A stretch of DNA of 64,000 nucleotides, taken from assembly GCF_900199185.1 (NCBI RefSeq), contig NZ_OBMI01000001.1, forward strand, positions 434,001 to 498,000. Reading direction: 5' to 3'. The notes below the pieces were generated by a model. It saw nothing but the letters and a program-made list of their open reading frames with translations, had not been told where the DNA came from and did no database searches. The stretch is from Sphingomonas guangdongensis. GTDB taxonomy: Bacteria > Pseudomonadota > Alphaproteobacteria > Sphingomonadales > Sphingomonadaceae. The position numbers and the translations under genes are program-made. Shown in pieces: positions 19,041 through 29,206 of the stretch (the first letter of the stretch is position 1; every line of letters begins with the position of its first letter).

Positions 19041-19967
19041 ATGTTCGACGTCGCGAGGACCATCCTGCATCGGCCGCGGGCGCTGGGGTTCGCCTGCGCG
19101 GTAGCCGCGGTGCTTCTCGGGCTGGTATACATGGCGATCGCCGGTGCGCCGACACGCTATCTCATCATCAACGCAGGCGCCCTGGTGATCGGTTGCGCGA
19201 CGCTGCCGCTGCTCGACCTTGCTGTGGCGGGAGGGAGCCGGTCGCTGGGCGGGATCGTCGTCGCGATGGCAGCTGCGCTGCTCGCCACCGCGATCCTCGG
19301 ACCTCAGGTCGAGGGAGCGGCGCGCTGGGTCGATCTCGGCGGCTTCGTGGTCCAGCCCAGCCTGGTCCTGTTGCCCGTGATGCTCGTGGCATTCGCGCGG
19401 ACCCGCACCACGCTGGCGACCGGCGGGATCGTCGCCGCCGCGGCGGCGCTCGCGCTGCAACCGGACAGGGCGATGGCCGCGATGCTGGTCGTCGCCCTCG
19501 TCACGCTCGCGCTGCTCCGCCGAGACCGCAACGTGCTGATCGGGCTTGCTGCCGCCAGCATCGGCCTCACGGTCACCCTCGAGCGCGCAGACGCGCTGCC
19601 AGCGGTGCCCTATGTCGACCAGATCCTCTACTCGTCGTTCAACGTCCACCTCGCTGCCGGGCTGGCGGTGCTGACGGGCACGGTGCTGCTAGTGGTTCCG
19701 GCACTGTCCGGTTGGCGTCGCGATCCCGACTGTCGCGTGGACTACGCCGTCTTCGGCGCCGTCTGGTTCGTCGCGATCCTGGCCGCAGCGCTCGGCAACT
19801 ACCCGACGCCGATCGTCGGCTATGGCGGAAGCGCGATCATCGGCTACATGATGAGCCTTGTCGCCCTGCCCCGGCACGCAGGGTCACCCGCAGCCGAAAC
19901 TACAGCAAGCAGCCGCGGATCGGACCCGACGACGCCCGGCGGACACCTCCGCGTCGGCCTGGGCTGA
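19041..19967 (+). CDS. Divergent SEDS-like (FtsW/RodA-related) membrane protein
   Basis: This is about 308 residues from ATG 19041, which has GGGGAG 7 nt upstream. It has roughly eight to nine hydrophobic segments. Three motifs look like the SEDS glycosyltransferase family: GAARWVDLGGFVVQPS (92-107, compare GxxRWxxxGxxxxQPSE), LQPDRAMAAML (139-149, compare QPDxGTA) and PTPIVGYGGSAI (255-266, compare PxPFxSYGGS). Asp193 in PYVDQILYSS could match the catalytic aspartate. The protein is shorter than FtsW/RodA, lacks their first helices, and has no cell-wall neighbours. SEDS proteins polymerise peptidoglycan; whether this one does is unknown. Confidence 0.6.
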   Translation: MFDVARTILHRPRALGFACAVAAVLLGLVYMAIAGAPTRYLIINAGALVIGCATLPLLDLAVAGGSRSLGGIVVAMAAALLATAILGPQVEGAARWVDLGGFVVQPSLVLLPVMLVAFARTRTTLATGGIVAAAAALALQPDRAMAAMLVVALVTLALLRRDRNVLIGLAAASIGLTVTLERADALPAVPYVDQILYSSFNVHLAAGLAVLTGTVLLVVPALSGWRRDPDCRVDYAVFGAVWFVAILAAALGNYPTPIVGYGGSAIIGYMMSLVALPRHAGSPAAETTASSRGSDPTTPGGHLRVGLG

Positions 19968-19999
19968 TCCGGCGCGACTCGGATCGCCGATGGTCGCCG

Positions 20000-20580
20000 T
20001 CAGCGCGGCTTTGCTCGCGACAGCCGCGCTGCGATCTCGGTGGCAAGGTCAGGATCGTCCTTCAGCCGGATCAGCGCAGCTTTCGCCTCCGGCCTCCTGG
20101 ACCGCATGACATTACGCACCAAGAAGATCCTGCCTCTGCCCAGCGCGGGATCGGACAACAGGTCGATGAGGGTCGGCAGGTCTGCCGGGCGCGCCATCGT
20201 CGCGATCGCTGTGAAGACGCCCTCGGCCGCCGCCGACTGTAACTCGTGGCTCCGCAGTCTGCTGACGAGCGTGTCCCAGACAATCGGCCGAGCATCCTTC
20301 CGGCCCAACGCCCGACCGATCCATTCCAGGAGGTGCGGCCTGTATGGCCTTGCGAGATGCTCCAGCAGGACGGGGTAGACCCGCTCGTCAACGCTGGGCT
20401 GCTCAAGCAGCCGCCCAACCCAGCCTACGGTGCCCCCGCCCGCGCGAGATCAGCCAGCAGCGGCGCCTGCTCACGTCGCCGCTGCTCCGCGAGGACCGCA
20501 TGATCCCGGTCCTTTGCGGCCCGCCTCGCCTGAAACGCGGGATCGGCATCCAGCTCCGCCATCGCTTCGGCGAGCGTCAT
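20000..20580 (-). pseudogene. HEAT-like repeat protein split by a frameshift
   Basis: The first part, from ATG 20580, reads MTLAEAMAELDADPAFQ to LLADLARAGAP and stops at 20425. Right at that point another frame continues, without its own start, as VGWVGRLLEQPSVDERVYPVLLEHLARPY and on to ARLSRAKPR at 20000. Joined by a -1 shift (or one extra G in the run of five G at 20431-20435) it gives one protein of about 190 residues. The second half has helical pairs like HEAT repeats (LPTLIDLLSDPALGRGRIFLV). An in-frame ATG at 20601 is an alternative start. Causes could be mutation, sequencing error or real frameshifting. Confidence 0.65.
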
Positions 20581-20611
20581 GGCTCCACGCCGCGCCGTCA
20601 TATTACACCGC

Positions 20612-20998
20612 TCACCGTGTCGCTCCCGCTGCGCTACCGAACCGGGTCGCGTGCCAGTTGAACAGGAAGCTGCGGTGCTCGGCCCAGGTCTGACCCTCCA
20701 CCACCTCCCCGCGGAGGCAGGCGGCGGTATGATAGGGTCCCTTTCCATCCGAAGTGCGGAAGCTGACGCAGGTCCGACCGGGATCCGTCCGCCAGCGTCC
20801 GTTCTCGATCGCGCTGTCGTAGAAGCTGCCGGTCACCGTGCCGTCGGCCCCCAGCGCCAGCTTCATCGGCCTGGTGTACGGCTTTGCCGGATCGACCGCC
20901 AAATCGACGGTCCACTCGCCCGCCAGACCGGCGCCCGTCTGCGCCTGCGCGGCGGAAGCCGCCAGCATCAGCATCGCCGCCGTCACGAAAGATTTCAT
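20612..20998 (-). CDS. Small exported protein, unknown function
   Basis: This 128-residue protein starts at ATG 20998 with GGAGGG upstream. The signal peptide is MKSFVTAAMLMLAASAAQAQ with a likely cleavage after AQA. The mature domain (LAGEWTVDLAVDPAKPY, LGADGTVTGSFYDSAIENGRW, HTAACLRGEVVEGQTW, RSFLFNWHATR) looks like a small beta-barrel or lipocalin-like domain with two cysteines. I recognise no named family with confidence. The frameshifted HEAT-like gene begins a few nt downstream on the same strand. Confidence 0.75.
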   Translation of the reverse strand: MKSFVTAAMLMLAASAAQAQTGAGLAGEWTVDLAVDPAKPYTRPMKLALGADGTVTGSFYDSAIENGRWRTDPGRTCVSFRTSDGKGPYHTAACLRGEVVEGQTWAEHRSFLFNWHATRFGSAAGATR

Positions 20999-21120
20999 CT
21001 CCACCCTCCCTCAGGTCGTCGGGGACAGGCTAGCAGCGGCGCCGCCGTCCGCAATCGGCAGGGCCGTACCGCGCACCTGATCGCTTCCCGTGCCCGATCG
21101 GTCCGACTACATGCGCACCC

Positions 21121-21438
21121 ATGTCGCCAGCACCCGACCGATCCGCGCTGGAGGCCCGCTGGCTCGAACTGACCCGCGCGATCCTGCCGGCGCTGGCGGG
21201 CCCGCGCGGGTGGCCGGTGCGCTACGATCACTGCTTTCAGCGCATCCTGTTCGACGCGGCAACCGGGGGCGTGTGGTACGATGCCATCTCGAAGCGCCCG
21301 GCCTATCGGCACGCGAGCGACGCGGTACTCGATGAGGCCGTGCGCCTCGCGGAGGCGGTGGCGGACGGATCGGCGGACCTGCCCGCGCTCAACGATCGCT
21401 CGCTCGCCTGGCGCCGCGCGCGCAAGGCGGCCACGTGA
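21121..21438 (+). CDS. Conserved hypothetical protein
   Basis: This 105-residue soluble protein contains WPVRYDHCFQRILFDAATGGVWYD and KRPAYRHASDAVLDEAV, and ends LNDRSLAWRRARKAAT. I recall similar proteins in sphingomonads, sometimes labelled as GCN5-related acetyltransferases, but there is no acetyl-CoA binding motif and I do not support that label. Its TGA overlaps the GTG of the TRIC-family gene (GTGA), so the two are translationally coupled. Confidence 0.75.
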   Translation: MSPAPDRSALEARWLELTRAILPALAGPRGWPVRYDHCFQRILFDAATGGVWYDAISKRPAYRHASDAVLDEAVRLAEAVADGSADLPALNDRSLAWRRARKAAT

Positions 21439-22067
21439 CGCCGGCGATCGCCTCCTCGCTCGGCAGCGTGCTGCCCTGGCTCGACCTGTTCGGGATCGCG
21501 GTGTTCGCCGCCTCCGGCGCGCTGGCGGCGACCGCGCGGGCGCAGACGCTGGTCACCGCCACCTTCTTCGCGCTGGTGACGGGGGTCGGCGGCGGGTCGG
21601 TCCGCGACCTGCTGATCGGCGCTCCGGTCTTTTGGGTGCAGGACCCGCGGGTCGCCGGCGTCTGCCTGTCGGCCGCGATCGTGATCTGGGTGACGCCCGA
21701 GCGTTGGTGGCGGGGTGCCGCGCTCGACTGGCTCGATGCGGTCGGCCTGGCCGCCTATGCCGTGTTCGGCGCGGCCAAGGCGCTGGCGTTCGGCGTCCCG
21801 CCGCTCCCCGCGGCGGTGATGGGGGTGGTCACGGCCTGCGTCGGCGGGATCATCCGCGACGTGCTGGCGGGCGAGCCGTCGATCCTGATGCGGCCGGAGC
21901 TGTACGTGACCGCAGCGGCACTCGCATCCGGTCTGTTCGTGGTGCTGACGGTGCTCGGCCTGCCGCCGCTTGCCGGGGCGTCGCTCGCGGCCGCCGCCGG
22001 CTTTCTGCTGCGCGCCGCCGCGATCCGGTGGCACCTCCGCCTGCCGGCCTACCGCGGCCGGCGCTAG
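21435..22067 (+). CDS. TRIC cation channel family membrane protein (UPF0126, YicG-like)
   Basis: This 210-residue protein starts at GTG 21435. It consists of two homologous three-helix halves, each with a glycine-rich motif: LVTGVGGGSVRDLLIG in the first and VVTACVGGIIRDVLAGE in the second, plus a final helix. This pseudo-symmetry and the GGGxxRD motif define the TRIC/YicG family, whose members conduct monovalent cations as trimers; the bacterial role is unclear. Its stop shares the tetranucleotide CTAG with the stop of the opposing acetyltransferase. Confidence 0.92.
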   Translation: MTPAIASSLGSVLPWLDLFGIAVFAASGALAATARAQTLVTATFFALVTGVGGGSVRDLLIGAPVFWVQDPRVAGVCLSAAIVIWVTPERWWRGAALDWLDAVGLAAYAVFGAAKALAFGVPPLPAAVMGVVTACVGGIIRDVLAGEPSILMRPELYVTAAALASGLFVVLTVLGLPPLAGASLAAAAGFLLRAAAIRWHLRLPAYRGRR

Positions 22068-22624
22068 GCCCGGACGACCCCCACCTCGGCGAACGGCCGC
22101 GGCTCGGCCGGCGGCACCGCGCTCTCGTTCAGCTGGCACTGCCAGAAGCCGACGTCGATCCAGCGGCCGTGCTTGAACCCGATCTCCCGGAACACGCCCG
22201 CGCGCCGGAACCCGGCCGCCTCGTGCGCGCGGATCGACGCATCGTTCGGGAGCGACAGCACGCCGATCGCCTGGGTGAAGCCCTGTGCGCGCAGCGTGTC
22301 GATCAGCGCCGCGTACAGCAGCCGCCCGACGCCCTGGCCGGCGACGGCACCGGCGACGTACACCGACGTCTCCACGACGTAGTGGTACGCCGGGCGCTCG
22401 CGGAAACGCGTGGCATAGGCGTAGGCGAGCACCCCGCCCGCTGCGTCGCCGTTGGTTGCGACCAGCCACGGGTAGAAACCGTCGGACGCCGCCATCCGCG
22501 CGCGCATGGTTCGCGCGTCGGGAGCGTCGCTCTCGAAGCTGACGGTGCCGCCCTGAACATAAGGCGCGTAGATCGCCGCGATGGCGGCGGCATCGTCCGG
22601 CCGGGCAGCACGAATGGCGATCAT
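22064..22624 (-). CDS. GNAT N-acetyltransferase, phosphinothricin-acetyltransferase-like
   Basis: This 186-residue protein starts at ATG 22624. It opens IRAARPDDAAAIAAIYAPYV and has ETSVYVAGAVAGQGVGRLLYAALI, where VAGQGVGR is the acetyl-CoA pyrophosphate loop (Q/RxxGxG/A), then GVLSLPNDASIRAHEAAGF and a C-terminal FKHGRWIDVGFWQ. This pattern matches the PAT/Bar subfamily, which acetylates amino groups of small molecules such as phosphinothricin or methionine sulfone. The ATG overlaps the sppA stop (ATGA), so it is coupled to sppA. Confidence 0.92.
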   Translation of the reverse strand: MIAIRAARPDDAAAIAAIYAPYVQGGTVSFESDAPDARTMRARMAASDGFYPWLVATNGDAAGGVLAYAYATRFRERPAYHYVVETSVYVAGAVAGQGVGRLLYAALIDTLRAQGFTQAIGVLSLPNDASIRAHEAAGFRRAGVFREIGFKHGRWIDVGFWQCQLNESAVPPAEPRPFAEVGVVRA

Positions 22625-24498
22625 CCGAACAGCCGCGCGTAGAGCAGGTCGGCAAGCCGGAGGTCGGCACCGGCGCCGCGCGCTCCGCCGAGATTTGCGC
22701 ACTCCAGGCAGCGCGCCTGCATCGCCGTCCCCGACGCGAGCCGCTGCGCATCGGCCAGCGCCTGCGCGAACACCGCCCGCCGGTCCGCCGACACGCGCGA
22801 GACCAGGTCAAGCGCCGCCGCCTCACCCGCATCGGAATCGCGCGACAGCGCCTCGGCGAGCGTCGCGCGCCAGCCGCCGTCCTTCTCCAGGTAGAGCGCG
22901 TGGACATTCTTGGGATCGAGCCGGGCGCGGCGCGCCGCCTCCGCCACCGCATCGTCGATCCCGCCGAACCGGTCGACCAGTCCGATCTGGCGGGCCGTGC
23001 CACCGTCCCAGACGCGTCCCTGCGCAATCTCGTTGACGCGCGCGGGTGGCAGGCGGCGGGTCTGCGCGACCAGCGCGATGAAGCGGCCGTACGACTGTTC
23101 CACCCCCGCCTGGAGGATGGCGTCGAGCTGCGGCGAGAAGCCGGCAATGACGTCCGGCTGCCCCGACAGCGGGGTGGTTGCGACTCCGCCGGCGGTCACG
23201 CCGATCTTCGCCAGCGCGTTCTCGAAGCTCGGCAGTACCGCGAACACGCCGATCGATCCGGTGACCGTGTTCGGCTCGGCAAAGATCTGATCGCCCGCGG
23301 TGGCGATCCAATAGCCCCCAGACGCCGCCAGCCCCGCCATCGACACCACCACGGGCAGGCCCTGCGCCTTCGCCTGCAGCACCGCCTGGCGGATGTCCTC
23401 GGACGCGGTGACCGATCCCCCGGGCGAGTCGATCCGCACCACCAGCGCCTTCAGCTGGCGCTTGGCGAGGCCGTCGAGCACCAGCTTGGTGATCGTGGTG
23501 CTGCCGGCGGTGCCGGCGGCGCCCTCGCCGTCGACGATCTCGCCCGACACGGTGATCACGCCGATCGCGTCGCCGGTCGTCGGCAGCGGATGGGCAGCGA
23601 CCCAGTCGGCGAGGCGAATGGTGGCGAAGCTTCCCGCCGTCCGCTCCTTGCCCGCACCGACCAGCGCTGCCACCCGCTTGCCGAACGCCAGCCGGTCGCC
23701 TTCGCGGTCGACCAGGCCGTAGGCGCGGTTCATCGCGCTGATGTCGCCGCGCGCGGCCTGCACCACCGCTGCCGGCCGTGCGATCACCTCCGCGATCCGC
23801 GCCTTGGGCCGGGCGCGCGCGACATTCTCGCGCCAGCGCTCGAAGATCGCGCCGTAGAGTGCCTGGTCCGCGGCGCGAGCGGGATCGGACGGCCCGGTCT
23901 GCGTGTACGGCTCCACCGCCGACTTGAACTGCCCGACGCGGTAGACGTGGACGGTGACGCCCAGCCGGTCGATCAGCCCCTTGTAGTAGAGCTGCGATCC
24001 GCCCGGTCCCATGAACAGCGTGCCGCCGTTGGGATTGACCCACACCTCCGACGCGTTCGCCGCCAGCAGGTAGGAGCTGTCCATGTAGGCGGTCGCATAG
24101 GCGAGCACCGGCTTGCCGCTTGCGCGTACCCGGCCGATCGCCTCCGCCACGTCGGCGACCGTCGCCGGGTAGCCGCCGAGGAAGCGGTCGAGGTCCAGCA
24201 CCACCGCCTTGACCCGCGCGTCGCCGCGCGCGGCATCCAGCGCGCGGATCACGTCGCGCGCGCGGATGTCGCGCAACGCACCGCCGCCGCTCAGCGTCGC
24301 GAACGGATCGACCTGCGCCGGCTGCTCGACCAGCCGCCCGGCGAGATCGAGCACCAGCGCGCCCTCCCCAACCGTGCGCGCGGTCGGACGCGCGTTCAGC
24401 GCGGCGAACAATAGGCCGAAGAACAACAGCATGAAGGCGAGGACGAGAAAGTCCTTAACCCCGACCAGCAGCTTCCACGTACCCCGAACCAGTCTCAC
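22621..24498 (-). CDS. sppA: Signal peptide peptidase SppA, long (67K) type
   Basis: This is 625 residues from GTG 24498, which has AGGGG upstream. It has an N-terminal membrane anchor (about residues 15-35), then two tandem ClpP-like halves. The catalytic lysine of the N-terminal half is Lys192 in VGQFKSAVEPY, and the nucleophile is Ser393 in MAGLAASGGYW of the C-terminal half; the pair matches the Lys-Ser dyad of E. coli SppA. It degrades cleaved signal peptides in the inner membrane. An alternative upstream start at 24555 adds 19 residues with no homology. Confidence 0.95.
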   Translation of the reverse strand: MRLVRGTWKLLVGVKDFLVLAFMLLFFGLLFAALNARPTARTVGEGALVLDLAGRLVEQPAQVDPFATLSGGGALRDIRARDVIRALDAARGDARVKAVVLDLDRFLGGYPATVADVAEAIGRVRASGKPVLAYATAYMDSSYLLAANASEVWVNPNGGTLFMGPGGSQLYYKGLIDRLGVTVHVYRVGQFKSAVEPYTQTGPSDPARAADQALYGAIFERWRENVARARPKARIAEVIARPAAVVQAARGDISAMNRAYGLVDREGDRLAFGKRVAALVGAGKERTAGSFATIRLADWVAAHPLPTTGDAIGVITVSGEIVDGEGAAGTAGSTTITKLVLDGLAKRQLKALVVRIDSPGGSVTASEDIRQAVLQAKAQGLPVVVSMAGLAASGGYWIATAGDQIFAEPNTVTGSIGVFAVLPSFENALAKIGVTAGGVATTPLSGQPDVIAGFSPQLDAILQAGVEQSYGRFIALVAQTRRLPPARVNEIAQGRVWDGGTARQIGLVDRFGGIDDAVAEAARRARLDPKNVHALYLEKDGGWRATLAEALSRDSDAGEAAALDLVSRVSADRRAVFAQALADAQRLASGTAMQARCLECANLGGARGAGADLRLADLLYARLFG

Positions 24499-24690
24499 CA
24501 GCGCACCCCTGTCATGGACGGCTGCGACGCTAGTCGATGGCGGAAGGGAGGGCAACGCTCTGTATTAGGGATGCAACACAGAACAGCCGCGATCGAGCTG
24601 ACACCTGTCACGCGATCGTCGCTTGTAACGGCTAGGGCGACCGTTATCGCAGGAACTTTTCCAATGGCCGCATCGCGCCTCGCCATGACC

Positions 24691-24719
24691 CTTGACGCTG
24701 AAGCCACGCTTCCACATAT
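24691..24719 (+). promoter_or_regulatory. Probable promoter of groESL
   Basis: CTTGAC (24691-24696) and ACATAT (24714-24719) are separated by 17 nt. They could serve sigma-70 or, because of the CTTG, the heat-shock sigma RpoH. The CIRCE operator begins 9 nt after the -10 box, overlapping the expected transcription start. Confidence 0.6.
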
Positions 24720-24727
24720 GGCCGTTG

Positions 24728-24754
24728 TTGGCACTCCCCGACGGTGAGTGCCAA
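24728..24754 (+). promoter_or_regulatory. CIRCE operator (HrcA binding site)
   Basis: TTGGCACTC and GAGTGCCAA are perfect inverted arms separated by 9 nt, differing from the CIRCE consensus TTAGCACTC/GAGTGCTAA by one base per arm. The site sits 33 nt before the groES start. It is the known operator of the HrcA repressor; hrcA is not in the window. Confidence 0.93.
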
Positions 24755-24787
24755 ACGCACCTTTCAGTTCTTAAAAGGGTAACGCGC

Positions 24788-25075
24788 ATGAACTTTCGTC
24801 CGCTGCACGACCGCGTGCTCGTCCGCCGTGTCGAAGCCGAGGAGAAGACCGCCGGAGGGATCATCATCCCCGACACCGCCAAGGAGAAGCCGCAGGAGGG
24901 TGAAGTCGTCGCCGCCGGCACCGGCGCCAAGGCCGACGACGGCAAGGTCACCCCGCTCGACGTGAAGGCCGGCGACCGCATCCTGTTCGGCAAGTGGTCC
25001 GGCACCGAGGTCAAGGTCAACGGCGAGGACCTGCTGATCATGAAGGAAAGCGACATCCTGGGGATCGTCGGCTGA
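24788..25075 (+). CDS. groES: Co-chaperonin GroES
   Basis: This 95-residue protein starts at ATG 24788 ([20 protein letters not shown]). The mobile loop [19 protein letters not shown] and the C-terminal [12 protein letters not shown] are intact. It caps the GroEL folding chamber. It is controlled by the CIRCE operator and the adjacent promoter. The groES-groEL spacer of 106 nt carries a family 1 repeat pair, so any groESL mRNA contains these hairpins. Confidence 0.98.
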   Translation: MNFRPLHDRVLVRRVEAEEKTAGGIIIPDTAKEKPQEGEVVAAGTGAKADDGKVTPLDVKAGDRILFGKWSGTEVKVNGEDLLIMKESDILGIVG

Positions 25076-25086
25076 TCAATACCGCC

Positions 25087-26868
<1,782 letters not shown>

Positions 26869-26907
26869 AACGGCCAGCCGGCGGCAACGCCGTCCGGTCT
26901 GACGTCA

Positions 26908-26930
26908 GGACGGCGGCTTTGCCGCCGTCC
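26908..26930. repeat. Short hairpin in groEL trailer
   Basis: GGACGGCGGC and GCCGCCGTCC pair perfectly around TTT. A similar CGGCTTTGCCG core occurs in the hairpin array at 41102-41116. Confidence 0.7.
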
Positions 26931-26945
26931 GACCGAAACAAGCAG

Positions 26946-26978
26946 AAGGGGCCGGTGGCACACGCTACCGGCCCCTTT
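26946..26978 (+). terminator. Rho-independent terminator of groESL
   Basis: GGGGCCGGT and ACCGGCCCC form a stem, extended by AA/TT pairs and followed by TTT. It is the third hairpin in the 206 nt between groEL and the next gene and the one most like a true terminator. Confidence 0.75.
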
Positions 26979-27031
26979 CGCCTATCACCCGTTAACCATC
27001 CCGCAGCACGCCGCGGCTAAACTCCCCCGCG

Positions 27032-28624
27032 ATGCGTCGCGCCCTCGCCCCGCTCGCCTGCCTGCTCGGCGGCCTGCTGCTGTTCCTGCTGGTGTTCCCC
27101 GCGGGCGCGCTCCGGATCGACAATCCGGGCTGGTTGATCCGCGGCAGTGACAACGGCGAGAATGCACTGGGGCTCCACGCCTGGCTCCATGATGAGGCGG
27201 CGAGCCTGCGCCCACACACGACGCTGCTGAACGCGCCGGAGGGCGTGCCGCTGCTCTTCACCGACAGCAACCCGCTGGTCGCACTGCTCGCGGCGCCGGC
27301 CGCCAGACTGCTCCCCGCGGACGCACAACTGGTCGGGCCGTGGATCCTGCTCTGCTTCGTTCTGCAGCTCGCCTTCGCCTACCTGCTGCTGCGCCCGCAC
27401 GCGCCCGGACGGCTCGCCCTAGTGATGGGCACGCTGCTGCTCGCCGCACTCCCGACGCTGTTCAACCGCTTCATCCACGCCAACCTCCTGGCGCACTGGC
27501 TGATCCTCGCCGCGCTGTGGCTGTTCGTCGATCCGCGCCGCGCCGGGCGACACGCGGCGTGGGCGGCGCTGCTCGCGATCACGGTGCTGGTCCACAGCTA
27601 CCTACTCGTCATGGTCGCGGCGATCTGGGGTTCGGCGATGCTGGAGCGGTTCGTCGCGACTCTGCGCGAACGCGGGCGACTGATCGCGGCCGCTGCCGCC
27701 TCGCTGGCGCTGGTGGCGGCAATCGCGCTGTGGCTCGGGGCCGGTGGTGCCTTCCAGTCGACCGGCAGCTATGGTGCCTTTGCGCTGCCGCTCGACGCGC
27801 TGTGGAACCCCGGCAACCCCGCCTACTCGACGCTGCTCCCCGCGACCCCGCAGCGAGAGGCGCGCGGGTTCGAGGGGTTCCAATATCTCGGCGCCGGCCT
27901 GCTACTGCTGCTCCCGGTTGCGCTGGGGCTGGCGCTGCGCGGCCCTGCACCCGCCGCCACCGATCGGCTCGTCCTCGCCCGGCTGCGCTGGCTGCTGCCT
28001 GCGCTCGCGGTGCTGACGCTGGTGGCGGTCAGCAACTTCCCGGATGTCGCAGGGACGCGCCTGCCGCGCTTCCCGCTGCCGGACGCGCTTGCCCCCGTGC
28101 TGGACAGCATGCGCGCGTCGGGCAGGCTGTTCTGGCCGGCGGCCTACACGCTGGTGTTCGCCGCGCTTCTCCTCGCCTTCCGCCTGCCGGCCCGCCGCTC
28201 GGGCCTGCTGCTCGCTGTGCTGCTCGGCATCCAGGCGCTGGACCTGTCGAACATGTGGGCGACGATCCGGCTGGCTAATGCGGAAGCGGCGACCACGCGG
28301 CTGTACGCCCGGACCCGCGATCCGCGCTGGGACCTGGTGATTACGCGCGCACGGGACATCAGCTTCGTGCCCGCCGACGTCACCCGTGACCTCGCGCTGT
28401 TCCAGGAGGTCGCATGGCGGGCGGCCAAGTCCGGAAAGCCGGTCCGCACTGTCTACGCCGCGCGGGTCGGCAAGGCGACCGCTGAGCGCCACACCCGCGA
28501 AGCGGCCGACTTCGCGGCGGGGCGGCTGGTGCCGGGACGACTGTACGTGCTGATCGACGGCGCGGTGGCACCGGCTGGTGTGCGGACGCTGGTGCTGGAT
28601 AGGGTGCGGCTCGTACAACGATAA
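27032..28624 (+). CDS. Multi-pass membrane protein, DUF6311-like
   Basis: This 530-residue protein has about ten or more hydrophobic segments. A conserved-looking extracytoplasmic loop follows the first helix: IDNPGWLIRGSDNGENALGL and LNAPEGVPLLFTDSNPLVALL, which resembles the DUF6311 family of putative membrane glycosyltransferases (GWLLxGGDPAQHxLGW...FTDSxPL). The C-terminal 130 residues are soluble and probably periplasmic. It lies upstream of polysaccharide genes manC and the sugar transferase, fitting a role in surface glycan assembly. The enzymatic activity is inferred. Confidence 0.75.
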   Translation: MRRALAPLACLLGGLLLFLLVFPAGALRIDNPGWLIRGSDNGENALGLHAWLHDEAASLRPHTTLLNAPEGVPLLFTDSNPLVALLAAPAARLLPADAQLVGPWILLCFVLQLAFAYLLLRPHAPGRLALVMGTLLLAALPTLFNRFIHANLLAHWLILAALWLFVDPRRAGRHAAWAALLAITVLVHSYLLVMVAAIWGSAMLERFVATLRERGRLIAAAAASLALVAAIALWLGAGGAFQSTGSYGAFALPLDALWNPGNPAYSTLLPATPQREARGFEGFQYLGAGLLLLLPVALGLALRGPAPAATDRLVLARLRWLLPALAVLTLVAVSNFPDVAGTRLPRFPLPDALAPVLDSMRASGRLFWPAAYTLVFAALLLAFRLPARRSGLLLAVLLGIQALDLSNMWATIRLANAEAATTRLYARTRDPRWDLVITRARDISFVPADVTRDLALFQEVAWRAAKSGKPVRTVYAARVGKATAERHTREAADFAAGRLVPGRLYVLIDGAVAPAGVRTLVLDRVRLVQR

Positions 28625-28625
28625 C

Positions 28626-28729
28626 CGTCACTCCAGCGCAGCGAAGGCTGGCGTCCATCTCTGGTGCGGCCGGAGGTGCCGTCACCTTCCCTCGCGACAG
28701 ACATGGATGCCAGCGGGCGTTGGCATGAC
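28626..28729. repeat. Family 1 repeat pair, subtype with ACAGACATGGATGCCAGC
   Basis: The left arm is GTCACTCCAGCGCAGCGAAG and the right arm ATGGATGCCAGCGGGCGTTG, followed by GCATGAC. The stretch GACAGACATGGATGCCAGC is shared with the element at 37229-37325, so both belong to one subtype. Confidence 0.75.
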
Positions 28730-28739
28730 AGTCCTGATC

Positions 28740-28844
28740 CGTCACCCCGGCCTTGAGCCGGGGTTCATCGTGCCGCGGGCGCTTCAACGGTTAGGGAGCG
28801 AAGCGGCTGCCGAAGCATGGATCCCGGATCAAGTCCGGGATGAC
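28740..28844. repeat. Family 1-type repeat pair next to the HNH gene
   Basis: The left copy has core ACCCCGGCCTTGAGCCGGGG (about 28743-28762) and the right copy ATCCCGGATCAAGTCCGGGA (about 28820-28839), each a short palindrome ending or starting GTCA/TGAC. It directly adjoins the 3' end of the HNH nuclease gene. Confidence 0.8.
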
Positions 28845-28861
28845 GGATCATTGCCCCACGC

Positions 28862-29206
28862 TCACTCCCCCGCCCGGCTTCGCCGGGTCGGTGCGTGAAA
28901 GTCCGGCGGCTTGTTCGCCACCCACTTGAGGAAGCGCTGCACGTCCTTGCGCTCGCGCAGCGCATCGAGCTTCGGGTAGACCCGCGCCAGGTCGGCATTT
29001 CCGACCAGCGCGTGGATCGTGCGGTGGCAGATCGGGTGCACCGGCGCCGTCTCCACCCCGCCCTCGCTCTTGGGCACAACATGGTGCCACTCGACCTTGC
29101 GCCCGAGCGGACGGCCGCACAGCGCGCAGGCGAGCGGCTCGGTCGCGGCAGCGGGGATGACGCCGGCGGCCATCGCCGCCTTGCGCTTCACCCGGCCGGA
29201 GGTCAC
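28862..29206 (-). CDS. HNH endonuclease domain protein
   Basis: This 114-residue protein starts at GTG 29206. A zinc ribbon Cys27-x2-Cys30 and HPICH (57-61) frames the HNH core WHHVVPKSEGG (40-50) and HRTIHAL (61-67). HNH proteins of this size cut or nick DNA; the target is unknown. Its start overlaps the manC stop (GTGA), so it is translationally coupled to manC. A repeat pair lies immediately beyond its 3' end. Confidence 0.88.
   Translation of the reverse strand: MTSGRVKRKAAMAAGVIPAAATEPLACALCGRPLGRKVEWHHVVPKSEGGVETAPVHPICHRTIHALVGNADLARVYPKLDALRERKDVQRFLKWVANKPPDFHAPTRRSRAGE

Noticed and set aside
26946..26978. Sigma-54 promoter at GTGGCACAC near 26955
   Set aside because: It is part of a terminator stem and lacks a properly spaced GC element at -12.
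27032..28624. O-antigen ligase or flippase assignment for the DUF6311-like protein
   Set aside because: No Wzx/Wzy motif is visible; only the resemblance of the first loop to DUF6311 can be supported.
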